Assembly (NCBI GenBank): GCA_024362935.1
Contig: JANCRA010000001.1
Span: forward strand, 51,929,501-51,993,500
DNA length: 64,000 bases
Direction of reading: 5' to 3'
Source of the DNA: Setophaga petechia
Taxonomy: Eukaryota > Chordata > Aves > Passeriformes > Parulidae
The notes under the pieces are model-generated. The model did no database searches. It was not told where the DNA came from and saw only the letters and a list, made by a program, of their open reading frames with translations. Positions 47,733 through 61,317 of the stretch are shown here, piece after piece (within the stretch, counting starts at the first letter, position 1; every line of letters starts with the position of its first letter). Made by a program: the position numbers and the translations under genes.

Positions 47733-50629
47733 ATGAAACCAAAGAGCTTCATCAGAAAAATACCTAATGGTGGTGGGGAGATGGAGAGGTAAAGGAAGAG
47801 CTTTCTGCAGTGGGTAGACTAAAAGTTTTGAAGTTCTGATATAAATGGACTATGCTATTACTTTTGCAGGCTGTCCCTGGAGGTGTGAGCACTAATACAA
47901 GAACCCAGGGTGCTGGGACAGTGAGCACCCCTGAACAGCAATCTGCCCAGTGAAGAGTAGGATTTGAGCAGCTGTGGATGGATGAGATGCTGGAAAACAG
48001 GCCACAGGCTGCCTTAGGATTAGCAGGGAAGTGCTGTCAGGGATTCTACACTGCCTCTTACCCCCTCATTTCCACCAACCAGCACCTTCAAAAATCCCTT
48101 CCTCAAGAAACAGCCTTGACTTAAAAAAAATTAGAAACTGAACATCTAATCATATTCCAGAGGGGGAAGAGACTGGCACTGCTGCTGCTGTCTATGGCTA
48201 AACCAGAGACCTTCAGGCTCCAGACTGATGGACCCCTTGAAACACAGAATAAATTTCCCAGGACTAAGGGCTTTGCAATGTGAAGGGTGATGCTCAAGGG
48301 GAAAGGACTGCTGCATCCCTCAGGTTCATGCAGCAGGTTGCCCCTGCCAACTCAGCAATGGTCAGCTCAGACAACATTAGGCACTGACACCTCTCAGCAC
48401 TCTGCACAAAGGGACAGGTTGGGGGGAGAGTGCCTTGTTTTAGATTTGAAGCAATGACAGTGAGGAAGTGAGGTTTGCACATTGACAGATGATGGTCTCT
48501 GAATGGTCACTGAGGCTGCTGTCCCTGCCAAAGGCCGCCACAGGTTCAGCTTTGGTAATTCCTCTACATTCACATCCATCAAACCTGGAGCTTGACTGAA
48601 AACAGAGCTCAAAGCTTTTACAGCATCTGCAGGGGGTGTTCAGTTTTTAAGAGATGTGGCTCTTGCTCTGCACCACATACCCAGCTGTGCAGTGGTGGTA
48701 CTCACAAGACCAAAGTGCCTGCAGAAGATGGACACTTTTCTTTAGCCCAATTGTTTTTGAGTTGTTAAGTGCTCAGAAACCAAGAATAATGTGTATTTTC
48801 ATATCCATGAATATTTTGGTGAGTTCCCTTCAGGTGTCTACAGATGCATTCATGAACAAGGAGAGCAACTGCAGGCACATTGGTCATCCTGTGAGTCCTC
48901 TGTACTAAAACTGCTTACCCCAGAACCACAACTGGAACAAGAAATAATGGGGAGAAAAGTGACCATTAACACTGCTGCCAACATGCATGTTCATATCGCC
49001 CACAACTCATTAATTTAAAATGTGTAAGTCCCCACAGCCTAAAATGATCTCTCTGAAAGAAATTACAAGAATAACAGAAGAAACCGGGGCACTGTTTGCT
49101 GCCAACTGTAAAAAAATGCAACAAATGCAAAGAAAATGGAGGAAGTATCTATTCTTTAATATCTTCAAGCCACAAGAAAAGCCACAGGTGTTAAAGTACA
49201 TAAGAAGTGTGTAGACAGACTGTGATGGATCATTTGTTGGAGTCCTCTGACTATCCTATCAAGATGAGCAGAGGCACTTCCACCTCTCCTAGAACTTGGC
49301 TATTTGTTTTACATGCAACATAAATTTAGCAGAAATCCCTGCCACATTGGTCACATGAATCCATCAAGGAGCAAACAAGCATCTTGAGAAAGGCTGATGC
49401 ACAACAACAGTAGCACTTCCACTGTCCAAATTTCCACTTTCTCTCTGCTTTATCTAAGCAGCAAAGGGTCAGCACTGGCAAATGGGTTATAATGAGCAGC
49501 AATTGCACTTTGAAGTGTACCAAGGATGGGCTTTGAGATCCCTGGGGAATCCAAATTCTGCTCATTTCTTTTCTTTTTTTTTTCTTTTTTATTTTTTTTC
49601 CCTCCTCCCCTGCTTGCCTGTGCTTTTTAGCACACCAAATTCCACCCTGTTTTCACTGCTGTATTGGCCAGTTATGTCCACACCACGGCACCCACCACCC
49701 CTGCAGACAGCTAAACTGAAACTTCTTGATCTTGCAGCACTAAGACACATCCAGCAGCCCTCATCTCTCAGCAGAAAGGGCAGTTTTGGTGACCAAAACC
49801 TGACTTACTGCAGTGTCTCAGTGCTAACCTATACCTCCTGTCTTCCAGAGTGACAGTCTCCTACCAAAGGAAGAATTTAACCTTCTACTGGTGTTTTCTA
49901 AATAACTACTTCTGAAAAATGGATGAAACTAAATCCACCTGAAAACAATTCTGCAACACACACAGCTGCCCCTGCTGAATTCACAGTGCAGATACGATTT
50001 CAGCCTGGAAGTCACAGTTTAATTGTATTTTTGGGTGGGTGGAAGGAATTTGATGGCAGATTTCATTTAGGAAACAATCAGGTCTCGGTTGGGCTAGAAA
50101 TCAGGATATTAATGTTCTTCATTTTAATTTTCCTCTCTGACTCAGATTCCCACTGTTTGAATTTGAGCTCAATTTGTTCTGTTCATTATGAAGAAATCCA
50201 CATGAATTTGACATTAAACTGCTTACCTCTGAAAACAGTAGCAATAATTTCCCTTCTTCCTGTGTGTGTTTCAGATTAAGTCTTTGTGGTTGACATAAAA
50301 ACACAGAGGAGAAATAATAAAGCAAAGGAAAATCAACTATTTATTCTGGAACGCTACCCAGAAGAGGAAACATGTAACAGCACTTATGCATTGGGAAGAA
50401 AAAGCAAGGGGGAGTGACAAACAATACCCTCATTTCCACATCCCATTTCAGCCCATTTGCATGGCAGCAAACAGGGAATGGACACGGCTTTCCTAGTCAA
50501 GGATAATATCTGCTGTGCAAATACTGGGGATCCGAGGGCTTTGTGATGACCCTGATGGGGTTTGCTGGCAAGGGCCTTCTCCCTCATGAATGGACCCTCA
50601 GGGCCACAAGGATGAATTTGTATTCAAGA

Positions 50630-51125
50630 CTTACCATCCTTCAGGAAGAGCTGCCAGGGGTCCTGCGCTCCCATCTCAACAGCTTTTGAGGTCCTTAGGG
50701 CCCCCATAGGCCTCGGTGATCTCAATGAGATCCACCAGGAAGCCACAGCCCTGCTGGCTCTGGGCACCCAGCCCTTGCCTTGTGACTGCCTCCTGGCTGG
50801 ACCTTGGACCTGCCTTGTAGCTCACTTTCCAGCCCTGTCTCTGCCAGTATCTCCTGGTGGTCTGGACCAGGTTCATCCCCTCACCTTGTCCAGGCTTAAT
50901 CCCTTGTGGCCCAATGAACCATCACTGAGGGTTTGGATGGTGCTTGACTCCCCCTCAGCTCTCAGGTGCTCTCCCTCATGACACAACTCTGTTCTTACAG
51001 CTCCCTGCTGGTTCTTTTCTTTTACATGACTGGAGCAGCCATGCAGACCACCAGGAAGGGCCTCCAAGAGACCTCCATGGATGAGGGTGGTGGGGATGCT
51101 GAGCAGTTCTTTGGGGGTCGATGGA
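50630..51125. repeat. GC-rich block, possible old repeat insertion
   Basis: Base composition changes sharply to GC-rich here within an AT-rich intron and ends at a TA microsatellite (51134-51194). The texture resembles degraded transposable-element or LTR sequence. I cannot match it to a family, and I see no terminal repeats or target-site duplication. Confidence 0.3.
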
Positions 51126-51133
51126 CATAAAGC

Positions 51134-51161
51134 ATATATACACACACACACATATATATAC

Positions 51162-51194
<33 letters not shown>
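51134..51194. repeat. TA/CA microsatellite
   Basis: Units of CATATA, (CA)n and then (TA)n form a continuous stretch of about 60 bp next to the GC-rich block. Confidence 0.92.
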
Positions 51195-54100
51195 GCCAAA
51201 AGACAGGAGGTCTACATACTCCTGTTTCTATACCAGTACTACTACTGGGATAAACTATTAAATTTGCTGTCTAGTTTATAAACGAAGAATCAGTGCATTA
51301 CAGCAGGAAAACAGCACTTGACCCAACAAAACACACTGAAACAAAAAAACTGGAGCAGTTTCTATTCTCTATGAAATCTGGTGGCTTTACCCCTATCCCA
51401 GTTATTTCCCTGAAGACGGAAAAGCTACTATGTGCTAACTTGAATTTATATACACAACTCCATCTGAGCATTTTGCTTTTACAAAACACTGCCTTGCACC
51501 AGCTCTTGAGCCTCACCAAAACAAGGAACAGGCCCTTCTTGAATAGACAACTTCCACTTTTCCTCTGAAAAAAGCGATCATACCACCATTTCCTTTCCCC
51601 CAGCTTGAAAACCTGAAGAGTAACAAAGTACCACATAGTTCATAAAGATTTTTTTTCTCACCCATTTGTCTCATATCCAAAGAGAGACAGTAATTACTGT
51701 ATTGCCTCTCACCTAAGACATGGATAAAAATAGGCTGGTGTCACATTGCTGTTTCGTGCTATGACTGCTGCTTTGCAAGGCTGGCTGAGCTATCCCAGAG
51801 CTTTCTGACATTAACACTCCAAAGGTGCCCACAGACCCATTCCTCACGATCCTGAGGTGGTCAGCTGGATGCATCCAAAGCTCAGGCAAGCTCTGTTGCT
51901 TTTCCTTCATACATTCCACTTTTGAGCCTGCAAAGCACTCAACTCCAGCAAACAGTCCATCCTGCAGGCACTCTTTTTTTACTACTTTTTCAGCACTGCA
52001 TCCGAGTGCCTGCATTAAGATCACACATCAAACACCCTGCAGGCAAAGGGAAACTTCTTTTTCCTACTTATGAGGTAATCAGCTTGGTTCAGCTTTTACA
52101 CCTCTAAAGTTTTCACCACTAGGAAAATAAATGTGGAGTACAGGTTGGATGTGAAATACATGGAAGAAGTATGCAGCCAGACCCAGGGTGTGAAAAATTG
52201 GACAGAGTTGCAGAGTTGGAATGCAAGGAGCAGGATTCCCCCTGGATCCTGAAACTGAGACCATGATCATGGGCTGGACAGGCATGCTTTTCATTAGACA
52301 GTAAAAAAGGAAACCCACAGCCAGTTTTTCTTCCCTTCCTCCTGATTTCAGTGGTATAACAACACCAAATTTACATCACTACGAAGCCATAATGAGCAGC
52401 AAAGGGAAACAAAGGCAGACATACTTTTTATTAATCAATAATTAGATGCTACCTTCAGGAAATATCTGAAATTGTCTTATATTCCTTAGGACAGAGAAAA
52501 GTTTTCATTACAGAACACCTTACATCAGGCATATTTGGGGTTATGCCTGAAATTCCTGATGTGATAAATTCAAATAAGTAACATTATGGTCAATTACCTT
52601 GGCAGGGAGAGGGGGGGAATAGAAGATAAAAGAAAATATGAAGCTGAAAGAGCCATAAGCAGTGTGTTACCTGCTAAATCAGAAAAGGACATAGCTGTAT
52701 GTCTAAAGGAGGCATGCACTAACACAGACACCATATTCCAGGGTGATGCCCAGGAGGTTCATGAAGGAAGAAGGGACGAGATGTCATACAGAAATGCAGG
52801 TCATCATACAGGAAATATGGATAGCTAGAGCAGTCTTGCCTGGGATGTTACCATGTGGCAGGAGGCTGTGAATACGGTGAATGGTATCAGGGAAAAAACA
52901 GGTTTCAATGAGAGAGTACCCCCGTTAGAGGGTTAGTTTCTGCTCCCCCACCAGAAATGTTAAATCTCAGTGCTGGCCCAGGACATGGAAAAGTGGAGTT
53001 AAGCTCCAAGACCTGGATGCTAGGACAATTCCGGTGACAAAGGATGACTTTCTTCCTGTTTTAGAACACAGACTGCTCTCTGAAGGCTCTGGGGAAAATG
53101 CCAGCACACATAGAATGTTTAACTTGGGATAATACAGATAATTTTGTGAAAAAGCTGTCTAGGCTGGGAGGGCTGGAGTGGGAATTTTGAATAGGAATGG
53201 GACCCTGTTGTATCAATGTCAGGCAAGGAAAGCTACTGACCATACATTTCAAGGCTCACATTTGAATACTCTGAGTCTTAATAGCATGCTTGTAAATAAA
53301 ACATTAATGAAACAGCTCCTTTAAAGATGAATATATATGTAAATATTAAGAGTAAGACAAGAACTGTGGAAAACACATTGCCCCACTACTCTGTTCTGAT
53401 TGCAGTTCTCTGGAGAGTTTTCTCTGTGGAAAGCCTTAAGACCATGAATGTTGCTTTTCAGCTGAAATAAACAGGATAAAGGGAGGAATACCTGGAGAGA
53501 ATACTGTTGATGTCAGGTGTTTTTCCATGTGGAACTGACCACCTGCTGCTTTGGAAATGCCATCTCCCATAGACATATCTTTAACCTCCACTTCACAAAT
53601 ACTTCTGTTTACCAGACAAAATCCCCCAAAACCCAACAACAACAAATATTGTGCCTGCCTGTGTGAAAAAGAGGGAGGATGACTGCAGAACTGTAAAACT
53701 TACTCAAGTCACTTCAGTGTTCCACCTAAAAGGCTTCCCTTCTAAGACACTTATCAGGCTGTTTCTGTGGCCAGTAGAGAGATTCAGGCCCTTCAGGTGA
53801 TTCACCTCATCCAGTGTTACACAAGGAAAATACCTGGAGGAAACCTGCTTTGAAGATGCTTCCCCTGCCCGTTCATTTCCCAACTGACCTTTAAATAACA
53901 GGCACATATTGTAACAGGCTCTCACCACACTGGGATGAATATTGTCCACTTGAAACCTCTTCACTTGTCCCAGTTGACAGACATACTTGCGCCTTGGCAC
54001 AGAAGAAAGTGCACAACCAAAAAAGGACAGATATCTTTCTTTTGGTAACAAGGCCAGGCGATCCCGTTTCCTAAAACACACCCTTTGGTAACCTCAGCTG

Positions 54101-55588
54101 CATCAGAGAGCAAGTTCAACTTCTGTGCTAACTAGAGGAGCAAACATTTAATGCATAACACATTTTGGTTTGCCTCTGAGATGGAGCAGTGGGATGGATG
54201 GTTGAGGAAAACAGTGGCTCTTGCTGGAACCTCTGTGTGACAACCAATTCCCCCCTCCATTAGACCCAAATTGCTGCTCTGCAGTCTTTAATGCAGAGAC
54301 ATAGAGAGAAATGAGGGTGATATATGTGGATAAATCAGACATTTGCAGTAATGGAATGTTATAGTCAACTTTATTAACACATCTTCAGTGCAAAGGGAAA
54401 ATATCCTGGCACAAAAGAAGACCAGTGAGTTAAAGAACACTACAGTTCTGTGTTACACTGTCTTCCTCCTTTGCACTGATTTGGGCAGTGCATATAATGC
54501 TCAGAGAACAGAATCATGTACCCCTAGTTATCATGTACCACTCAGCACTCAATATTACTCAGCACAGTCAAAATCCTTCAAGCCTATCCTCAGGCAAAAC
54601 TCATCCTAAAATCAGTGGGAATTCAGTAAGAATAAAGACTGCATAGGAACCAAAGTCCCAACTCAATTCTCAGTTGAGCTTTGCAGACCAACCATCAGGA
54701 CTAGAAATACATTTGATTTTCATCATCACGAGAGAACAGCTAGGCCCAGTAATCCCAATTCTATCTTCTCTTAATTTCACAAACAACTGGACAGATAACA
54801 CAAAACAGAGTTTGGCATCTGGTTGCTCAGGGTTAATTCATAAAGTAGCTGTATGGAAGAGAAAGGAAACAACCTCTGAGGTTCTTTTTCTGGTATTCCG
54901 TTACCACCGCTTTCCTACAACTCCCTGAAAAACACTTGGTTAAAAAAAGCTGTTCATATTTCCCCTTGTGCCAGACACCACATTTTGTTTGGCATATACA
55001 TTTCTGATAGCCTTTCCTCCACAGATGTCTATAAAGTTCACATCAGTCACTTCTTCAAACTAGGTATATTAACACCAACACAGACAATTTTGTTCCAAGC
55101 ACAGTTTTTCCTTACGTCTATGTTCGGCTGTTCACTTTTGCTTCTGTAAAGATGACAGTATTGCTACATATGCAGGACAATCAAGACTCCTGTGATGCTT
55201 AACACAGGCTGTACAGTGCTGTAATGGCCCATTTTCACTGTCAGCAACGAGGCCTGACATGTCAGCAGCTTCTGGCACTAGCAGCTTTCTGAGGGAAAGG
55301 GGAAATTTCAACTTTATTTCATTTCTCTCTTTCACTTTTTCTAACTTCCCTCCAGAAATGACAATTCTTGAAAATGCACGTGTAGAAATAAAGAAAGAAA
55401 AGAAAAAGAAGGCAACAACCACCATAACATCTCCTCCCATTTATCACTGTAACATTTCTTGGGTGGTAGAACAGGGTCCAGTGACGTTTGGGTGTGGAGA
55501 AAAAGGCAGGGGGCAAAGAGGGCAACATATTTCAGACTCCTTAAAGCTGTCAGAAGAGTTAGAGATATGAAAAACCATTTATAATTAC

Positions 55589-55685
55589 CTCTGTTGAGTG
55601 AAGCTGAACTGTTTATATCTCCAGTAATAAAGGAAGACTCGGACTGCTTTCGAACTGTGTCATTCCACATCCTACGAATCCGGCT
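55589..55685 (-). CDS. ADGRL3: ADGRL3 proximal cytoplasmic tail exon
   Basis: The acceptor (caatccctcttcag) ends at 55686; the donor is AACAGAG|gtaatt at 55588. The 97-nt exon starts in phase 0 and reads [18 protein letters not shown] then [14 protein letters not shown]. It leaves a single G. The [19 protein letters not shown] motif is strongly conserved across latrophilins and sits just after the juxtamembrane tail; [14 protein letters not shown] matches ADGRL3. Because the exon ends in phase 1, it can join the 129-nt cassette, the 52-nt cassette, the terminal exon or the candidate distal exon at 25690. It is the branch point for alternative tails. Confidence 0.96.
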
Positions 55686-58267
55686 CTGAAGAGGGATTGA
55701 AGCACAGCAGGCAATGAATTTTTAGCAGCTGTAGAGAGGTTTCTTTCTGCCTCACTAAGGATGGCTACTGGCATGTCTAGTTCAGGATGAGTCTTGTTTC
55801 TAGCCAGCTGTAAGCAAGCAGTTGCTGTTTTGTTGTAACCTGCCTCATGCATGCCAGACCCTGCCAGACTTACTTCACAACACAAATGGCTAGCTGAAAG
55901 AAAAAGTGTATAATTGAATTGCTTACATCTTAATTAAAAAAAAAAATAAATCATGCATGAGAGAAACTCAGACCCCATGCCAGCTGCAGGTTTATCAATA
56001 TAGCACCAAATAATGGAAAAATAACCCACACACAGAAGCACGTGTGCTTCTCATACTCAGACAACTTGTTTCTTATTTTTTGTGAAGAGCAACAGAAGAC
56101 TTGATTTGAATTTTGGTGTCCCTGAATGAATAGAAGTTTTCTATAGCTATTTTCCATCTTGGGGATTTTAGGGGGGCAAAAAAAGTCCCCACAAATGAAT
56201 GACTTCTGTTCCCATACTGAAAAATCTGTGATGCTTTTGCCATCTGTGGTATAGCTTCTGCTACTGGCAAAAGTGTCCTGAATATGTTGGCCTTCTGTTT
56301 TGTTCCTCAAATATGCTGTGAAGTATCTGCCTCTGTGGCATTTACATCACTGTCTCACTCCTTCCCAACCAGACCTTGTAAAATATAAAAAAATCAGGCA
56401 AAATGCATCTTGTGAGCAGTTCAATCCCAATCCCTGCACAAAGGTGACGGGAGAACCCAGGTGGTCTCAGGGAAACTCTCCCTCACCTCACATCTGTGAC
56501 TCTGATGGACATTTTCCCTGGCTGTGTGAAAGTGATGGTAAGTGGTCTTGGGGACTGGGAAGACTTTTTTCCATTGTGACAGACCATGTTTTTCTTAAGT
56601 GCCAAAAATCCAGTGGTTTCCAGTGAGATTGTAGCCATGAGAGATTTACCAAGGCCTAGTCATATGGTCCCAGACTGAAAAGTCCTGAATTATTCATTAA
56701 CCATGGAATAACAGCATCTCCTAATAATGCACTAGCCTTCTATAAATTGAAGTATCATGTGACATGAGGCCCATGATCTTTCACAGTAATTATTTTTCAC
56801 CTGGACATTTAATTTATTGTATTTCTTTGACATGATCCATTGTAGAATAATTTTCTTTTTCCTATGTGCTTCTCAGAGAATAAAGGGATCTTAAAAGCTT
56901 TCCTCCTTGTGGTCTTCTGTATTTAAAGTTAGGAGCCAATGTTTTCAACAACTCAGGCTGATCTCCATCTACTCTCCATCACCTGTGTGAGGTTTCTCTG
57001 GGCTACAATAGGCCTTAGGAACTGCCATCCTTTCAAGGACACATTTCTGCAGGGAAAATAAGACTCAGTTAACCCTCAAAAGGGCTTGTTCCTGTTGTGC
57101 TGGGACTGGTGAGAGGGGGAGACCACTGAAGTCAACCCTTCTTGGAGAGGAGGGCACCAGCACAGCAGCTAAGTTTTGTAACACCAGAGGCTTTCAAATC
57201 AGCCACCTAAATGCTGCTGGATATTTTGAATTTTGGACATTACTGTGGTTTGATGGCCTGCTGGAGAGAGGTTCTACATTCTATTGCTTTTATTTGCTCT
57301 GCATAGCTACCAGACCTTTGAAAAAATGGAAGCAGAGCTTTTGGATGACATCTTGGAAACCACTGCAAATAAATAATGATTTGCTCCAAGACATAAATTG
57401 CAAATTAGGTTTTCCTGGAAAGTTATAAGCTGCTACTCGCTGCATGTCTTTTATAATTTAATAGTGGAACTGTCATGTATAATTACTTCCATTACTAATA
57501 CTGAATAAATTTGTGTTTGGTTTCTATTGATTAAGAAATAAGCTTCTTCATTTTATATGAACTCTTCATCCATAAATCTGCATCTCTACACACAAGTTAG
57601 CTTCAAAACTGCTAAGTGTGCAAACTACACAAAACCTGAATTTTCAGGTGAACAAAGGCAACAACTAATCTAGTAGCTTAGTCAGACAGTCTGACCCCAA
57701 TGGCTTTCCCTAAGAGGTCTATAAGCTAAGACCAATTGTGTGAGGCACCGAACAGACCAAACCACTGAATGTCGGAAAACCAGCTCTTTCACTGGGAAGT
57801 CTGCTACAAGACACTTGTAGCCTTTAATTTTTTTACAAGAAAAACACTCGGGGCTTATAGCATCATTCTTGTACATGTTAATAGTTAATAGTGACAACCT
57901 TCATCTCATGATTAAAGGATGAACTGGAATGTAGCACAGCTGACAAAATGCTCCCACCTCCTGCTTCCCATGGAGAGCAGGCAGGACACCTCAGGTGATA
58001 ACTACCCACCTGCCTCTGGAAGGAAAGTCTGCACTTTTCATTCCCAACAGAACTATTCAGAAAGTTCTTGGAGAGGCATTTAATTGCCATCACATCTCAG
58101 GGGAAACCACTGTGTCAAGTTCAGGTCTGTAAGGGAGGGAAATCTCTGCAGGTGCACTGGGGAGTGTTCTAGGGCAGCTCCTTTGGTGCCGAGAGGAGCT
58201 TTCCTCCCAGAACAGCTGAGAACGGTCTTGGCATGGCCTTGGGACACAGACAAAAAGCGTGGGTTAC
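55686..58267 (-). other. ADGRL3: ADGRL3 intron
   Basis: Intron of 2.6 kb with a donor CAG|gtaacc at 58267. No repeat or exon was recognised. Confidence 0.85.
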
Positions 58268-58393
58268 CTGTGAGCCTGTGGAATATCTTCCAGGTGTCCT
58301 TGACCCCGAGGTTTTTCCTGAGCCAATGGAGCTGTCTGTACTTTTCCCACTACAGCAATGTGTGCGCAGGCATTTCCCGTACTCCTTACGGAC
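58268..58393 (-). CDS. ADGRL3: ADGRL3 juxtamembrane tail exon
   Basis: The acceptor (ctctttccttggccag) ends at 58394; the donor is TCACAG|gtaac at 58267. The exon is 126 nt, phase 0 at both ends, and encodes 42 residues. It begins VRKEYGKCLRTHCCSGKST and continues through DSSIGSGKTSGSRT to PGRYSTGSQ. This is the cytoplasmic segment right after TM7. The KCLRTHCC cysteine cluster is a plausible palmitoylation site, and the Ser/Gly/Thr-rich remainder is a flexible linker. The ADGRL3 assignment rests on the CLRTHCCSGKS motif, which differs from the corresponding ADGRL2 sequence. Confidence 0.96.
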
Positions 58394-61148
58394 CTGGCCA
58401 AGGAAAGAGCGGTGGTGGTAAGCAGGCAGCCCCTCCTCCAGTCCACTGCCTTCTAATTTTCAACACAGCCCCTGTTTTTACCTCAGTGTTTGGTTGAAAC
58501 AAAACCTGCTGCAGTGTGCAGGAAAGCAGTCTAGTACCCCTTGCAGCTGAGCTCCTGGCTGAGGATGCCACAAGAGACTGTTCCCATGCAGCAAAGCTGC
58601 TCGTGGGCACCAGCTGGCTACAGCATCCTCTGAGGCACATCAAAGGAGCATGGGAGAAAGTGCAGGTACACTATTTATGATTGAAAATTAATATTGTTGT
58701 AGATTTGATATAAACTAGCATATTGGCTCATCAAGGCACTAAAAGTTATTGCTTCTGGCAGGGGACTAAGAAAGTAGAATTCCAAGAGAAACATATGAAA
58801 GCTATTGATTTTTTTATAAAAAAAGTTTCTTGCAGTCAAATTGAAATTTGAGGAAACAGTAGAACCAGCTGCATTAGAGATTATATTCCCCATGTTCAGG
58901 GATGGCTGGAGCCTGCTTTTCCACAGCACTGTGCAAGCCAGTCATGCTTTAAATGGGCATTGCACTTAAACCCACGCCACCTCCTTTGCTTCAGAGGAAC
59001 TATGCTGACTTGTGCCAGGACAGGATCTAACCTTCCACCAAGTTTCAGGTGTGACTTTTTATAGGCAGCAATACCCAGAAGCCAGATGGGACAGGAATAA
59101 AGGTGAGCAGACCTTGTACTAAAGAGCCAAAAGAGAGCCATGTTTCCCATTGACACAAAAAAAGCCCCCAAACCATCATGTATGTCCAAAACACCAGTTG
59201 AAATTCCTTGAAGCACATGGTTAGCTGTACAATTTTGCCAAACTCTCCATGAGCATTTCACAACTCTGTGAAGCAACTGTTTAAATAGCAAATTACAGCT
59301 TTTTCATTAGGCTCTTCCTTAAGCGCTTGAGACAAACACATACCACAAGTGCCCAATGTGCTCGAGTGCCTAATCAATCCTTTGCTGAGAGAAAATAATT
59401 CAATTGCTTTAATTAGCCACCCACTGCTCGCCTCTCTGCAGCGCTTTGCCGATTTTCTAGGCCATGACAGATAGGAAAGGAAATTTTTTTTCTCCTTTTA
59501 AATAATACCTCCCTCAGCTCTTAGGTCAGAGAGGTGCACCCACCCCACATCAAGGTATCAGCTGCATTCTCCTTCCCTCTGTGCAGCCGTAACTCAGGAA
59601 CAATTCCACCATCATCAGTGGTGATTTAAGAGTGTAAATTAGCTTAAGACAGAAAAGAGAATGGTTCTGTCATGCTGACTGAGAACTCCACGAGTCAAGG
59701 AGGCCGTGGAGCAGTGCAGGGATGCTGGGTTAGGAACTGACCCTTTGCAGGGTGCATTGGAGCTGAGAGGATATACCAGTCAGAAGGGGGCAGAAAAAAA
59801 AATTCAAACTCCTCACAGAGAAGCACCTGTGGTTTAATAAGCAATGGTGATGCTTCCTACACTCTTATTATCATCTTGCCTGGAAACTCTCCTGCTGAAG
59901 GGTTTGGGATCATCAGCTAGAAGTTGCATCTAGATAAAGCTTTAAAGCTTCTTAAGATGGACAAATTTGATGTCCATCATGCAACAGCAAGGACAAAACT
60001 CTTAACTCCAAAAGTCTTCCTTTAGTTTCAAGAATGTCATTTAGATCCTTACAAAGGCATCACTTGCAGAGCTCACTTTTTATAATTTTGATTATGCTCT
60101 CATGGGTCAGATCTCCCTTGCCTGTATAGGAAAATGTGAGTAACAGAGGAGCAGGCCTCTGGCTCGCAGATGGAGGACAGATCTCAACAAGGACCTGACT
60201 TTACTCAGTAAGCTATTTCACCAAAAGTTACTGGTTACCCTGAGAAACTGGCACCAGTGTATGCACATAAAGTCTTCCCTACTGGTTCAGTAAACCTTTG
60301 AAACTAAAATGCAAATTATCAGCAGACATGCACAGAATTGGAGAGCTCTGTATAACAAAATTTAAGCAGAGAACAAAAAGGTTCTTAAAAATACTTATTA
60401 CTGATTGTCAGAGGCTGTAAATTTGATCTACATAAACACCGAATTTTTATTCTGTTGTGTTTACTTTTTTCCCCCTGGAGTTTATCTAAGTTACTCCACT
60501 GTTATCTTGCAAATGTTAATTGGGGCATACTTCAATTTCCACCAAGAAGCACTTGCTGTGCTTGCTTTGAGGAAGATTTCCAAAACACTGCATCATACCC
60601 AAGCAATACAATGGCTAATGAACCTCTGCAGAACACAGGTCCTTCACTTCTTAAAAAAAGCAGGGGAAGCAGCCCCTATTACATGCCATCAACCCACATG
60701 TGCTGCCATGAAAGGGGCAATTTCCTGCAGGGACTGCAAATGAGGATGTAAAGCTGCACTTTGCTGTGAGCACTCAGCCACGTGAGCACTTTCTGGATGC
60801 TCGTGGATTCTCTCCCCTCTCACACTGGCATGCAAGGAAGGAGAATCTGGCTGACAGCAGGAAAAGCCCTGACAGCAGGACCCTGCAAACTGACAGCTGC
60901 CTTCTCCCTTGTCTCTGACACATCTGCCAGGGCCTTGGCTGCTGAAATGCCACTGCCACATGTCCTTGCTAGAACCTCATTTCCCAGCACCTTGCTGGTT
61001 TTCCAGTCTAAATACCACCCTTATTAGGTGCACGGAGATAAATCTGTGTGATAGGAATTCAGGGCACACAGACAATGCTACGCCGTGGTTGTTAGGCAAC
61101 AAAACACCTCGTTACCACCTTTCTTGCTGCTGGGAACCATCATCTTAC
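58394..61148 (-). other. ADGRL3: ADGRL3 intron
   Basis: Intron of 2.8 kb with a donor AAAAAG|gtaag at 61148. It contains a possible conserved element at 59285-59480; otherwise nothing was recognised. Confidence 0.85.
59285..59480. promoter_or_regulatory. Possible intronic conserved element
   Basis: A short block retains CpGs (taagcgcttgag, ctgctcgcc, cagcgctttgccg) together with homeodomain-type cores (tgctttaattagccaccc, cctaatcaatcc). It lies in an intron of ADGRL3. The texture suggests a constrained regulatory element, and I cannot measure conservation. Confidence 0.3.
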
Positions 61149-61317
61149 CTTTTTCTGGAGGACACAATGGAAAATGAATATAAACATTCCCTGCAGAGAA
61201 TTGAATATGGTGAAGAGATACGCCATGATGACTGTGCTTTCATTAATATACATGAGTCCGAATGCCCAGGTCAGTCCTAATAGGCAGAGTAGGGCTATTG
61301 CACCTATAACCCAGGAC
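61149..61317 (-). CDS. ADGRL3: ADGRL3 exon encoding TM6, loop 3 and TM7
   Basis: The acceptor (tttctcctgacag) ends at 61318; the donor is AAAAAG|gtaag at 61148. One base (G) completes a codon from the upstream exon, then 56 codons follow. The segment [19 protein letters not shown] begins TM6 and GLMYINEST leads into extracellular loop 3. TM7 runs from [17 protein letters not shown] to [11 protein letters not shown]. The GLTWAFG and [14 protein letters not shown] motifs are hallmarks of the adhesion-GPCR seven-transmembrane domain, here in the latrophilin version. The preceding exons (extracellular adhesion domains, GAIN domain, TM1-5) lie beyond the right edge of the window. The reading frame is intact. 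Confidence 0.97.

Larger units (their letters stand above)
40031..55588 (-). other. ADGRL3: Large ADGRL3 intron (15.6 kb)
   Basis: This intron separates the constitutive proximal tail exon from the cluster of alternative distal tail exons. It holds an A-rich stretch (43117-43159), a 10-bp-arm palindrome (45171-45193), a G20 run (47713-47732), a GC-rich block (50630-51125) and a TA microsatellite (51134-51194). Reading frames of 143 codons (45408-45839, minus) and 125 codons (53704-54081, minus) exist but have no recognisable domains or splice context. I saw no further exon. Confidence 0.75.

Noticed and set aside
53704..54081. 125-codon open frame on the minus strand inside the large ADGRL3 intron
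   Set aside because: It has no recognisable domain, and nothing ties it to neighbouring exons. Similarity search would settle whether it is a relic of a mobile element.
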